DNA from: Platycnemis pennipes
Lineage: Eukaryota; Arthropoda; Insecta; Odonata; Platycnemididae
Direction of reading: 5' to 3'
Length of the DNA stretch: 64,000 nucleotides
Assembly (NCBI GenBank): GCA_933228895.1
Contig: CAKOGI010000034.1
Location: forward strand, 26,640 to 90,639
Shown: in pieces, positions 9,520-21,180 of the stretch
Layout: each line of letters begins with the position of its first letter
Position numbering within the stretch: the stretch's first letter is position 1
The notes under the pieces: generated by a model
Databases searched by the model: none
The model's input: the letters and a program-made list of their open reading frames with translations, nothing else
What the model was told of the DNA's origin: nothing
Program-made: the position numbers and the translations under genes

Positions 9520-11796
9520 TAGTGATGGGTAAAAATAATCGATTCTTCGTCATAATCGATTATTTTCTTCCGATTCTTTCGATTATTGAATCGATTATGA
9601 AGATCCGATACTATGGTATAATCGATTATTTCAATGGAATCGGCGGGAGAAGAATCAAATTAAAAGTTGGCGTACTCAGCGTTAAGGATATATATGGTGT
9701 CTGGAAAACTATTCTTATAAGTAATGAGAACGATGAAAAAAATAAATATGAGAAAATATTTATGATTAAAAGTATAATTATCTAATGAAGAATTAGCGTG
9801 ATGGGTGAGTACAGGGCTTTTGAAAGACAAATTTTTGCCGACTGTGCCGACGAATCTTTCTGATGGCCAACAATGAACTAAATTGACTGATCAATTGCCA
9901 TCGAATAACTTCTCGAACACCATGGATCCCTAGACATTGTTCGTGATATTTCTTCGCAAATAAATGTGTATAAAAAATCTCAGATTGGTATGGCTGGACA
10001 TTATGATAACATTACCTGTAGACCAATAATTGTTTATCAATATTTAATTGTTATAAATAGTTATCAACAAGTCAGGCTTTGATGGAATGTTTCCACTCTA
10101 ACGTAGATCTCTTGAACATCTCCCTCCTAATATTATTTTTGCCTTCAGGTATGGGTATCTCACGTCTCTGAAATACTCCAGAGCATTTCAGAGACATATG
10201 CTCAATAGATCTATTTTTTCTTCCTTCTTCAATTACTCTGCATTATTCATTTAATGACGGTTAAAAACCCATCCACCGTTAACATTCAGCTACTTTGCCC
10301 TTTTCTAATTACTCCCATGAACTTTCTTTTCTCCAAGATCTCTAGAGCTTCCTCTTTACCCTTTCTTTCTACCCATAGTCTTCTCCATCCTCCTACAAAA
10401 CCAACATCCCCGAAGCTTCTGGTCTATCTTTTGTTCCATTAAACCAATCTTCCATGCCAATATTCCATCAAGCTCTTCACTAATGTCGCCATTAACATAG
10501 AAATATAAACTATTATTTTTAGGGCATCGAAAAGCCTACCTAGTGATTAAATCAACGCAATTGAGCAAGCTGCTTATGATAGCGTAACTGACTCCATGTT
10601 AGTAAACACTGCATTCTCACAGGTCCATCCATCTACACTAGTAAGGTAGCTGCCTTATTTGTGAAACAACCCTCGAATCTTTCCAAATCACAAAGAAGTA
10701 CACTCGAAAAACACTCGCTAAAATGATAACTCATTAACTCAGTATTCAATGACCTTATCACAACATGGTCTAAATCACCCAGCCTCAGTCGTCTACAATA
10801 ACTCACAATCCAACAAAATCTGTCACATATATATCAAATTTTAAGAAATACTTTAAAACAACTCTTACTAAAGAAAACATACTAAATAAATCATAACAAA
10901 GAGCCTTGCTGAATTTTTTTTATAATAACTGCAATTGCTGCAAAATGATCATTTTTGGTACTAGCTTGTCCTTATGTAGAAGTATACATTTTCATTATTG
11001 ATTGATTTTCATTTTGACAATTTCTAGTTTACCACTGTGACCAATAGAAATAAAATAATATTAAATAAAATTACTATTGTAATAATTAAGATCAATCAAC
11101 CCCACAAGCGTCGATTATACACAGAAATAGACGCTCCTCGCTTGACGTTTCGCACAAACCACCTTCAAAACACTATTATTTAAATCTCTGCTATTCAGAT
11201 CACAGAAGAATACGATTATTTACCGATTCTTTTAACATATTCCATGTATTCCATGATCCACGAGCGTCGATTATTTGCGAGAATCAGCTCGCGCCCATTT
11301 ATGTTGCGCATCCTTGACGTTCACGACACGATTATTTCAAATCATTTGATTCTGCTCAAATAATCGGCAAAGAATCGTATGCGCCTTATGAATCTTTGCC
11401 GATTCTCAACTCATCACATAATCGTCGATTATTCCAAGAATCGATGCGCATTTCGTTCATCACTCGATTATTTTGCTCACAAAAGAATCGGGTAATAATC
11501 GTATGATTTTCAAGAATCGTATGTTTGTGCAACGATTCTCAAGAATCATACGATTATTCACCGAGGTGCTCATTTCGTTCATCACCCGATTATTTCGCTC
11601 ACAAAAGAATCGGATAATAATCGTATGATTTTCAAGAATCGTATGTTTGTTCAACTATTCTCAAGAATCATACGATTATTCACCGATTATTTGCATAACC
11701 GATTATTTCAACCCGATTTTTTTCCTGAATCGATTATGCCTCAATTTTATCATATGATACGATTAATCGATTATGGAATAATTTTGCCCAACACTA
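9520..11796. mobile_element. Non-autonomous hAT element
   Basis: The 8-bp sequence GTGGTCTT is duplicated at 9512-9519 and 11797-11804. The termini are inverted repeats: left TAGTGATGGGTAAAA, right (complement) TAGTGTTGGGCAAAA. An 8-bp duplication and a TAGTG-TGGG start are typical of hAT transposons. The outer parts are dense in AATCGATTATT motifs on both strands, possibly transposase-binding repeats. No hAT transposase frame is present in the 2.3 kb. A segment (11259-11620) closely matches the fragments at 33174-33535 and 54537-54898 in the tandem array. Confidence 0.82.
11450..11692. repeat. 122-bp tandem duplication inside the hAT element
   Basis: Two copies beginning ATTTCGTTCATCAC at 11450 and 11572 share the downstream pattern of TCGTATGATT/AATCATACGA palindromes. 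The copies differ at a few positions. Confidence 0.7.
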
Positions 11797-12009
11797 GTGG
11801 TCTTGCAATTAATCGATAATAGTCTATTCGATATTGGTCGATACAACTGTCCACAAACCGCGAACTATAAAAATGTGAATATTCACGTTAAAATTACTCG
11901 TGGGCACGACAGTTGTTATTTCTGGTTTATAAGATTCTCTTGAGAAACTATTGATTTTAGAACTTTTTTTGGGTCCCTTATCAAGACTATTTTGGGACTT
12001 GTAATATTC

Positions 12010-12322
12010 ATGAATCGCGTTTTAAATAACTTTTTTGGAGATGCATCGTCGTTCGTCATTCAATGCAACGTGAAATATTTTCAACGAAGGCGCCAAAAAC
12101 TAAGTCCGAAAATCATCTGGGTAGGAACCCATAAAAATGTTCCACAATCAATAGTTAAATCGCTTCCAAAGTTTATGAATCGTGTTTTAAACAACATTTT
12201 TGGAGATGCATCGTCGTTCGTCATTCAATGCAACGTGAAATATTTTCAACGAAGGCGCCAAAAACTAAGTCCGAAAATCATCTGGGTAGGAACCGATATA
12301 AATGTTCCACAATCAAGAGTTT
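12010..12322. repeat. 165-bp tandem repeat, about two copies
   Basis: Copies start ATGAATCG at 12010 and 12175 and are nearly identical through GATGCATCGTCGTTCGTC and GGCGCCAAAAACTAAG. The open frame over both copies is a product of the repeat, not evidence for a gene. Confidence 0.75.
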
Positions 12323-12332
12323 AATCCATATA

Positions 12333-12648
12333 TGGCTTCTCATAGCACTTACAAGAAATCTTATAAGTTCTAATGAGGAGTTTCATAAGTTCTCAAAGCT
12401 TCTCATAAGATCTCATTAACTTCTCAAGATCTCATGAACTTCTCATAAGGTCTCATAGCTTCTCATAAGATCTCATGAACTTCTCATAAGATCTCATAGC
12501 TTCTCATAAGATCTCATGAACTTCTCATAAGATCTCATTGCTTCTCATAAGATCTCATGAACTTCTCATAAGATCTCATAGCTTCTCATTAGATCTCATA
12601 ACTTCTCACTAGATATTATGAGAAATACCTATGAGGACTATGAGAAAT
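12333..12648. repeat. Right TCTCATAAGATCTC array
   Basis: Many tandem copies of a roughly 17-34-bp unit with core CTTCTCATAAGATCTCAT. It corresponds to the left array at 8384-8672 and lies just inside the right terminus of the same element. Confidence 0.75.
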
Positions 12649-12661
12649 TTCCAATAGGGCG

Positions 12662-13240
12662 TTCCTAGAATAATTCCGAATAACATTCATTACGAAAGTT
12701 GCACAAGAAGAAGAGGGCGAATAACAAAACTCTTTTGCATCTATTTACCTCTACATTTATCATCAGTCATTACTTATACATTTCCAAGAGGAATCTACGT
12801 TTATCTTGCATCCACTGGTGACACTCTTACTCAGAATTACATTCGTTGGCTTTTTATCTTCTCCTAAGCTCCTCCACAAAAAGGCACCTGGAAGCAGCAC
12901 GAATAGAAGACTTAAATACTGCAATAACAACAAATCTTTCTATTTATTTTTAAAAGCAGGAAAGAACTATTAACGGTTAAATTCAATTAATTAACAGCCG
13001 CTTCTTTCAATTCAACGACCTTCCGTCAGGATATGGCACAAAAAGCATAAATCTGTATAAATATACAAAAGAACTATGAAAGTTAACTGAACAAATTAAC
13101 TCACCCTTGCCTCCTTCGGCACTAAGATGCACGATGCTAACAATGCCATAAAAATCTCGTCCCTGGTCCCAGAACCTTGCGAAGTATTAGTGACAATAGA
13201 CTTATCTACAAAAAAAGGTAACTGTTAAGCAAACAATTCC
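12662..13240. other. AT-rich stretch, nothing recognised
   Basis: No coding frame, splice pair or repeat termini could be supported between the two elements. Confidence 0.3.
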
Positions 13241-13242
13241 TA

Positions 13243-14200
13243 CCCAGCTGGCACAAAGTATGCTGCTTGCCTGTTTCTTACGACATACATACGTAAGAAA
13301 TAGGAAAGGAGCTTACCATGAAATAAGACGTTTGCGTAAGTAGTTGCTCAGACCCAGGTAAGACTGGGGTAAGAAACGTCGTCATATATCCTCATACTAG
13401 GTAAGCTACTGACATACAGTAGCGCAGCGCGCGGCAGAATGCTGTACTATCACGAAAACCAGCGCGAAGTGTGCCTGTGGAATTATACGATACTACGTCG
13501 CTTCCCCCCCCCCCCCCCCCACCCCCCCCCCCCCCATGGTCCCCGCATATTATGGAATAGGAATAAGTTTTATTTATGCTCTGGGTACAACACCCCTAAG
13601 GGCAAAACAAGTTTACAAAACATATTAATATTTAAATACATTCCCTTACACTACCCTTCTCTCAGCCCGCGAGGAAGATCTTACCAAGAACGATAACCAA
13701 TAATGTAGCATTCTTACTAGCAAGTAATGTAGAATGTGCATGACTGTCGACTGGCTGCATACAAACACCAAATGCGATACTAACCTTTAATTTGCATAAA
13801 GAAAGGACTTACGTACTAAAAGTAAAGGTACAAGTCAACAGGGCAGATAAAGAATAGGGTACAAAAATCGAAATGAAACCAGTCAGCGTTCCTTATAGTA
13901 TCAGCGAAGATGGCGTCCACACAAGTTGAGTGAGCGGCGTTGTTCCACATTGTCTCGTGGTTTTCGCTATTCTCGTGGTTTCCGTGGTTCCGTTTTTCGT
14001 TCCGTTCTCTCCGAAGAAGGGAATATCGAGGACCATCCATCCGTTCCTCAATTATACTTAAGTGCCTGTTTCGACCGCAAGAGGTCATGCCATACGTGTA
14101 TAAGAAATAGGATGGAAATAGGTTAGCGACTTACATTTTAAGCTGCTTACCTATTTCTGCCTGCAAACTTACCTCCATGACTTACATTGTGCCAGCTGGG
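13243..14200. mobile_element. CCCAGC-ended non-autonomous DNA element with TA duplication
   Basis: TA at 13241-13242 and 14201-14202 flank perfect 14-bp inverted termini CCCAGCTGGCACAA / TTGTGCCAGCTGGG. Just inside are more inverted motifs (CGTAAGAAATAGG left, CCTATTTC right). There is no transposase. A C-rich tract lies at 13506-13536. The ends resemble those of the element at 36412-37626 (CCCAGCCAGCAC), suggesting related families. Confidence 0.78.
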
Positions 14201-14202
14201 TA

Positions 14203-17061
14203 TGAGAATAGTGTATATTTTCAGTGTTGCAGTGAGCGAACATTCTGCTCAATAATATTATATATGCACACATTATCCGCATTCAGTTCAAAACATACCT
14301 CTTGAATGAGGATTTTCACATCACAAAATCCATCCATTCCATTCGCTTCGTCGTACTTTTTCCTTCTAATTTAATCCTGGGACGAAGGCCAAAAAAACTT
14401 TCTTTTTCACGGTCCACACATGGTGTGGATGTCTTGAATAACTTCAACGTGACCACAGATCACTTGCGTTTTAACAATTAGCTATTTTAACCACCATGCA
14501 GTTGCAACCAAAAGTTCACGAAATGAGGAGCACGGAAAGAAAACATCGGCAATAATCCAAGATGGAGGTTTACACGCGCTGCATTTAGAGTCAAGTTAGC
14601 ATCTTAATTCAAAATAGGGTTGCTATATACTCAGAATTATAATTTTTAAACATTTATTCTCATTTTAAAATATATTAATACTTATTGTCTGCTTTATTTC
14701 CATATTTTTTACTCGTACTATTATAGTAATTCGAGTTTCAATCTATCAAATACTTCAGTAGTATGTGGTGGGAGTGCTTTGTATACATCTTTGAAATGTA
14801 AACATCCGGTTTCATGTTGTTGATGTGTGTTGATGTTCGAATCATGTTTGAATAACTAGAGCCAAGCAAATAAACTAACTAGATACTACACATCATTAAC
14901 ATTCATGAATTATTCAAGCCAATAATGTAATGATTAATTACAGTATGACCATTTTTAATTTTTTTGGTGCTTTAACAGGAGTAAGTATCAATTTCTACAT
15001 GGGACTACAACATATTATCAGAACCTATATGTATTATGTCAACAAAGTCAGTAACAATCTTTGGTCGATATTGGCAATTGGCTTGTAGATATGGACTATT
15101 ATCAATACATTGACGTACGAGGTCATAAATGAAAAATATGGATAATAATAATTAAGTAATTTCCTATACAGCTAGCAAATAGCAATTTCTGATAACATTT
15201 TTCAAAGTCAACCCAGTTATGTTCCTTAAAAGTCAGTTATGTACCTACCAAATGTGGTAATTGCATTTACATCTTCATACTGTCTGTCATTTTCGAGGTT
15301 TAACTGGTCGCATGCCTGTATTTAACGGATAATACTTTTCTGAACGAAGATCTTACAAGAGATTGAAATACTATTGAAAATTAAATGTTTATATGAACTA
15401 TGGGTACCGGTATACTCATTCCTTGTGTATAAGAGTTCGCTACGGAATACTACATACCGGTTAAAACTATGTCCCGAGTACGCGTATACCAAATTTCGTG
15501 TGCGGTAGGGGATGGCACACGTCACTCTTATATATCAATATAATAGTGTGCAAACGTCACAAATGAATCAAATGGATAATTAGAGTCAAGCAAATTGCAA
15601 TACAGCAAGCAAAAATATTTCCTTTGTATACAACCCTGCTGACACATTAAAATTCCTAAGTGAACGTAGTCACATTCGTTGGAACTCAAGTTGTATATCA
15701 AAGAGAGATAGGTGGCCCAAGGAAAGAAAGAACTTACGAATGAACCGGCGCTCACGTCTTGCTCGAGTTCAAACGGAGATAGTGGTGTTGCGCTAAGGGA
15801 GAAAAATATTCAAGGCATGCAGACTTGAATGAAGCTTGCCATGAGACATGATGCAAACTTGAATCAAGCTTATGCTTATGCTTACATGCTATCTGGGTTA
15901 TATCACCACCAAATTAAAATGAATGCAGATTATTCACTTCTACTAAGCTTTGCTTTCACTACAGCTCACTCAATCAAAAATAACAGCAGGGAATGAGTAA
16001 AAATAATGTATGTTAAGGGTTTTGACGAACAGAATTAATATTGTTTGTCCTCAATATTAAGCTATTTTCGATAATTTGTTTCCTTCCTGTGTGCATAATT
16101 CAAGTAAAGTAGAAAGTAAAGTTTTCCTAGATGAATAAAGTCTAATATGACGCATAAACCAGGGATATGCATATTATAACACAGGAAAAATGAAAGATTT
16201 GAGTAGATTTTCTCGATGAACAACCAAAAGCTCCGCAGTGTCCAAAATGTACCAGGCAGGCAGGTACACGAGGACCTAATTATTGCTATTAAAGTCCTTG
16301 CCTTATGATAGGGAATGCCTTCAACAGTTGTCAATATATATTATTTTGGTGGCTTAGGTACCTATGGCGAAAATGTAGGGAATATGCCGAAGTCATGTAG
16401 TTCGGTTCAGTTGGAACTATAGTAACAGTTTGGAATCCACGGTATTATAAGTGTGACTGATGCTTTTAAATCTGCCCTTCAAAGACCTGGACAAGTACTT
16501 TGAGATTTATCTTGAGACAATAATATTCGACCGTGGGAACGGATATTCTACAAAAGAGAAACTTATGTAAACTTGACTTAACTAGTGACGAAGATTTTGG
16601 TCCGTGGAAACGAATATTCGGCGACTGATAATCACATGTATACTCTATACCTATTTTCTAAATATTTAACTTATTTTTTTGTTTAGAAATGGTCAAATGC
16701 AAGTGCCAATTTTCGTGATGCTGTCTCCTGTGAAAGAGTCAGTAATTAAAAGAAATATTCGAACCATGCTAGATTGATACATTCGTCCATTCGTCATTGA
16801 TACATATGCCAATTGGCATAGGTTGCATTAATTTCCTACTAGGCTGTAATGAAACAGACAATGAGAAATATAGAATCAATATCATGACACATTCATAGCC
16901 ATCATCTTATAGCTACCAACAGTGTTCACTTCGATGATACACAAATTTAATTTTAAACCTTATTTGAAAGGTAATTCATAAAGATTAAATTAATCACCAA
17001 GAGCTATTATGCCATTCCAACATTAAATTTAAAACTGCAAGTCTTCCTATCGCACCTAAGA
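14203..17061. other. AT-rich unique sequence left of the array
   Basis: I see no supported gene, splice-linked exons or element termini. Open frames here are short and unremarkable. The sequence ends where the first array unit begins. Confidence 0.35.
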
Positions 17062-17191
17062 AATAAATCTGTGGAAGGAAAACATACTGTTTCAATAGTG
17101 AAAATCAACTTTTACCGAGTTGAGCCTGATACAACTGAACGTATATTACATCTTCCCTAAGTGATCAACGATGTATAACGGAGTAATAATT

Positions 17192-17840
17192 CATCCACAT
17201 CTACATAATACCCTGCAAGCCACCGAAAGGTGTGTTGCAGGGGGTGATTTCTCACCGAAAAGCACCACATCTCATGCTAAATTAATTTGGTAATAATTTA
17301 CGATTGTATAATTTTTTTGCAGATAAAAATAGCAAAGCAGGCTTGCAATGTAATGTTGTTAGTAAGGTTTGCTTAAAGTCCTTATACCAACATGCAACTA
17401 CCATTGCTATGAATTGACCCACTCGAACTGTACTTATGCATTCATATGATCCCAAATTGAACGAAGAAAGAAGGACATTTTGAAACTTTCGGCAAACAAC
17501 ATCTCTGATTCTGTGATGAAGGTCTGTGTCTGTGGATTCTGTGATTACCATAGTAATTTGGAGTCGCAAAATATTTTAAACGTCATAACAGAAAAAATTA
17601 TCTTGGCATTTAATTAAGATCTTAATTCTCGAGATAAAGTGTAAATTTTGATTTGGCAATGATTTCCAATTAAATTCACTTAATAGACTGGTGACGCTAA
17701 TTCAGTTATCGTTCCGTCCCTCTACAAATACTGGCGATCTTCGCTGCACACGTTTAAGTTCATTTGTTTATGCGTATTTCGCTTGGATCCCATGTACTGG
17801 CAGCGTATTCCAAATGAGGTCTAAAAAGGGAGAAGTAGGA
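17192..17840 (-). pseudogene. LINE (CR1/Jockey-like) reverse-transcriptase 3' end, unit 1
   Basis: On the minus strand, around 17810-17700, decayed reading frames give PHLEYAASTWDPSEIR and then, in another frame, LKRVQRRSPVFVEGR. This is the conserved end of CR1/Jockey-type reverse transcriptases (LEYA-WDP then KVQRRAARFV). The rest to 17282 is a degenerate C-terminal tail. The non-coding end (17192-17245) has CCTGCAACACACCTTTCGGT plus GGCTTGCAGG, which can form a hairpin, followed by ATGTAGATGTGGATG. The element is 5'-truncated and frameshifted. Confidence 0.6.
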
Positions 17841-19041
17841 GATTTCTCGTACATGATCATCACATTTATGCAGATCTTATATGATCAACGATTAATATAA
17901 TTCAACGGCAGATATATTGAATGCCGAATCAAACTTAATAACTGTTTTGACGCCGAGTCTAATTATAAAATTATTTGGCGCCAATAAATGTTGAACCAAA
18001 CCGCCGCAAAGAATCACTTGGAGTATAGCTCGGCACTTGCATTGGACAATTAATTGCACTTAAAACCAGTCTGGGGAATTAATTCCGAAGCACGCCCAAG
18101 TATTAGGAGTACAAAAATATGCTTCCTCCTGCGAGGTCGCAGGAGGGAAACAGGGGGCGTGAGAGATAAGCGAGGCTTCCATCCCAATACCCCCCCCCCC
18201 CTTCGATTGCAACACCAATGCACGTGTGGCCATCGGCGACTTCCAGGAATCTCTCAAGCAGCAGGAAGGGCTACCGCCCGCGTTCGAGACCCCTCTTTAA
18301 CAGAGTTTCTCCTCAATATTTTTGTAAATATATTTCTCTCATTTCTGCCTAATATCTTCGTTCACTATTCGTGAAATAGCCTGTACAAGAAGTCGAAAAA
18401 AACCATTATCGACAATGCCAAATATTGAAATAGTTTTTACTTCGTTTTTACTTCTTTGTGTACCTCTAAACGTATAAAACCTGGATTATCTCTCTTATTC
18501 TCCAGTTCATCAAGGATAAATTATAGATGAAATAATTTAGCGGTGGGTATGTGCCGGCGGTGACGGTCATACTTTGGATAATGACTTTAAACTTGATAAT
18601 ATGGAGTACATCAATGTTATTGTAACTAATATTTTTCAGTAAAATGTTTAAAATGAGAGTTTTAATTACAATATTAGAAATATATATCAATAAAATGTTC
18701 GAAATGATGGTTTTTATGCGCTTTCCTCGGCTGGCACTCCGGTTTGAAGGTGGTTTGTGTGCTGTCCCTGACTGTCATGCTTTGCAATATGACTAACGTA
18801 TCTTTACTTGATGTTAAGGAGAAGATGGCACAACGCATCCATCATTATGTTCGGAAATAATACTTCCGGAGCCTATCGGACGCTTCTGTGTAAAAAGCGA
18901 TGAGAGAAGACGAAGTCGTCAGCGTTTTCCGAGGTAAAGGGGTAGTCTGTTTTGGCGCCAATAATTTTTCTCGTAAACAACAGGAAAAAATTTAAAGTTA
19001 TGAAACGCTATAGTTGCTTGTTAGCATGCAAAGAGTGGTGG
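17841..19041. other. Unit 1 spacer, no supported gene
   Basis: AT-rich sequence with a poly-C run near 18190. TTTGGCGCC palindromic sites occur near 17973 and 18952. Nothing coding was recognised. The same stretch is in units 2 and 3. Confidence 0.35.
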
Positions 19042-19088
19042 CCTTCACCGCCTGCCACACACCGTAAGGTGGCTTGCAGGTAGATATG
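19042..19088 (+). repeat. LINE 3' tail hairpin, plus strand, unit 1
   Basis: CCTGCCACACACCGTAAGGT plus GGCTTGCAGG followed by TAGATATG, the same 3' tail type as at 17192-17245 but on the opposite strand. Only the tail is recognisable. Confidence 0.5.
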
Positions 19089-20783
19089 GGCAACTTGGAA
19101 AATCACCGTGGTATTTTTCGTAAATTACCAACACCTCTGAAAGGTACCGTAATAAACGGTAATTTTCAGAAAAGTTCTTTTTCAGAAAGTTAATTCCTCA
19201 GGAAGATTGGAATGGGTGATATTATAAATTTATAAGCAAAAACGATTTAGTTGACATTGTGTCCATGATTAATTCCAATGAATTCAGAGTAAAATAACAA
19301 ATTCACATTGCGCAGAGGTAAGTCTTTGGAACGAAAATTTCTCATAGTGTGACAAAAGAGGCGAATTGCGTGTTGCTGCCACTTCGTTGTAATTTTTTAA
19401 AATGAGTTATAATAGATAAACGTCGTGATGTGTTTGATATAAGCATCGGCATTTATATCTCATTATTTCGTTTTGAGTCCTCTTATAAGGATTTGCAGCT
19501 CAAAACTTAAAATTACGATAATTTACCCATCTATACTTGCAGGGTATTGCGTAGATAAAGATAACAGTGTTAGCTTAACCTATGTATTATATTGAATTAA
19601 AATAGGAATCATGTTGAGATCGCAGGTTAATATGTAGATATAATCTATACTATAAATTCCAAGATAATATTTTCAGTGAACACGCATAAAATATTTAGTG
19701 AACCCCAAGCAACTGTGATAGCCTCGACCATAACCGAAAAATTGATTGCCAACAGACAGATTCAACATGTCCTTCTTTCCTCGTATAATTAGGGCTATTT
19801 ATAGCAGTAACTATATCTAATACCATGGTATAAATTTATGAAAAGCTGTTTAAGATCGGAAATAAATTTCACTGATGCATAACAAAGAAATATTTTTTGA
19901 CATTGACATAAATTTTCTTACTTAATAACAAATTTTGTTTTTGTTAATAACGTAACACAGAAAAAATTGTTTTTCGTATTCACAAATTGATGAAACTTCT
20001 TTTCAAATGAATGAACTATCGTAAATTGGTGTGCAGGAGAAGCAAGAAAGTAATGAGAGAAAAAAGGTACACTACCATAGTCACTTACATTAGCAACCGT
20101 TTTTTGAATATGCTACTGCATGAATTTTTTAAGTAATTAACATATTTCCAATAGTAAGTAGATACTATGGCAATTTTTTCTACCCCCAATTTCATCTTGC
20201 TTAATCTCCGTATTGCAAGTTTAAATGGAAGAAAAAATGTTTCCATGTGAAGGTTAAACTCCAGCAATTGGAATAATTTCTACAATATTTATTAACTTCT
20301 TTCATTTCTACAATTTTATAATTCTGATATCCACGGGTATCAAGGGAAATGTAATACCAGAATATACATTAAACTCGCAGGTAACGTGTAATAGCAATGT
20401 GTAAATTTGCTGTGCGTATTAAATTTACGAAGCTATGGTATCCACGGAGAAATTGAAACAAATATCCGGAAAAGACATGGCAAATCCGGGTAACGAGAGC
20501 GATTTTATGTTTTCCATATCGTTTGTGTCGAGCGATCATATGTTTTTTTCACAGCGGTACAAGCATTCTCAGGAATCACTTGGTGATCTGCCAGAAAAAG
20601 ATTCCTTGATTCACTGACTTGGTACCTACAACTCGAAATCACCTGGCGAAAAACAGTTTAATATATTCGTAAAAGAACGAACACGACTTGATACACCCCC
20701 CATGTACACGAAATAATTTCCAGGGGGTAAGTATCGCCCTGCCCGGCTACGGTCCGGGGGAATTTATCTCTGCCTCCCCCTCG
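19089..20783. other. Unit 1 spacer upstream of the heat-shock-type promoter
   Basis: AT-rich, no gene recognised. Short open frames at 20085-20267 and 20435-20617 recur in all three units because the DNA does; nothing else supports them. Confidence 0.35.
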
Positions 20784-21180
20784 GACCCCTTTTATCTACA
20801 CCCCTTCTAGAAGGTTCTCTCGATACTCCTCGACCCCTTTTATCTACATCCCTTCTAGAAGGTTCCCTCGATTCTCCTCGGACACCTTTTACGTACACCC
20901 TTTCTAGAAGGTTCCCTCGATACTCCCATAACGTTGCCTGCGGTTGTTCTCGTCTTTTCCCTGCTGAGTGTGCGGAAAAGACGAGAACAACCGCAGACAA
21001 CGTGATGGGAGTATCGAGGGAACCTTCTAGAAACACACTCAACCTCACGTGATGGACCCCCCCACTCACTTGATCTGCGGCTGCTGACGCCTTTTCCGTA
21101 CCCCCTCCACCCTCACGTGATGGAAATTTCCATGCCCGAGATGGTATATAAAGGGATGGGATTCTGAGCCAAGACACATT
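20784..21180 (+). promoter_or_regulatory. Heat-shock-type promoter of the YR gene, unit 1
   Basis: Three tandem copies of a roughly 48-bp repeat each carry a perfect heat-shock element of the form TTCnnGAAnnTTC, at 20805-20817, 20853-20865 and 20902-20914 (core TTCTAGAAGGTTC). A fourth, inverted, lies at 21020-21032 (GAACCTTCTAGAA). A partial GAAnnTTC is at 21123-21130, and two CTCACGTGATGG motifs lie between. TATATAAA at 21145-21152 is followed about 30 bp later by ACACATTCG, a plausible initiator. This is the layout of an inducible Hsp70-class promoter. A 5' exon may run to a GTACGT donor at 21385. Confidence 0.75.
20900..21034. repeat. Large inverted repeat containing two heat-shock elements, unit 1
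   Basis: CTAGAAGGTTCCCTCGATAC and the following sequence through TTGTTCTCGTCTTTTCC are mirrored after a loop of about 13 bp (CTGCTGAGTGTGC) by the complementary arm ending GGGAACCTTCTAG. It could extrude as a cruciform. The arms are nearly perfect in units 1 and 3; unit 2 has lost part of its right arm. Confidence 0.75.

Larger units (their letters stand above)
8365..12661. mobile_element. Palindrome-rich terminal-inverted-repeat element, interrupted by a hAT element
   Basis: The left end CGCCCTAATGGAAATTTCTC is matched by the complement of the right end, CGCCCTATTGGAAATTTCTC, with further similarity inward. Both flanks of the interior consist of repeated, self-complementary TCTCATAAGATCTTATGAGA-type modules. 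No transposase was seen. I could not define a clear target duplication, so superfamily and exact ends are uncertain. A 2277-bp hAT element (9520-11796) is nested in it; without that, the element is about 2.0 kb. Confidence 0.55.

Noticed and set aside
11992..12419. 110-residue plus-strand open frame with an internal sequence repeat
   Set aside because: It spans two copies of a 165-bp non-coding tandem repeat; the repeat length keeps the frame open.
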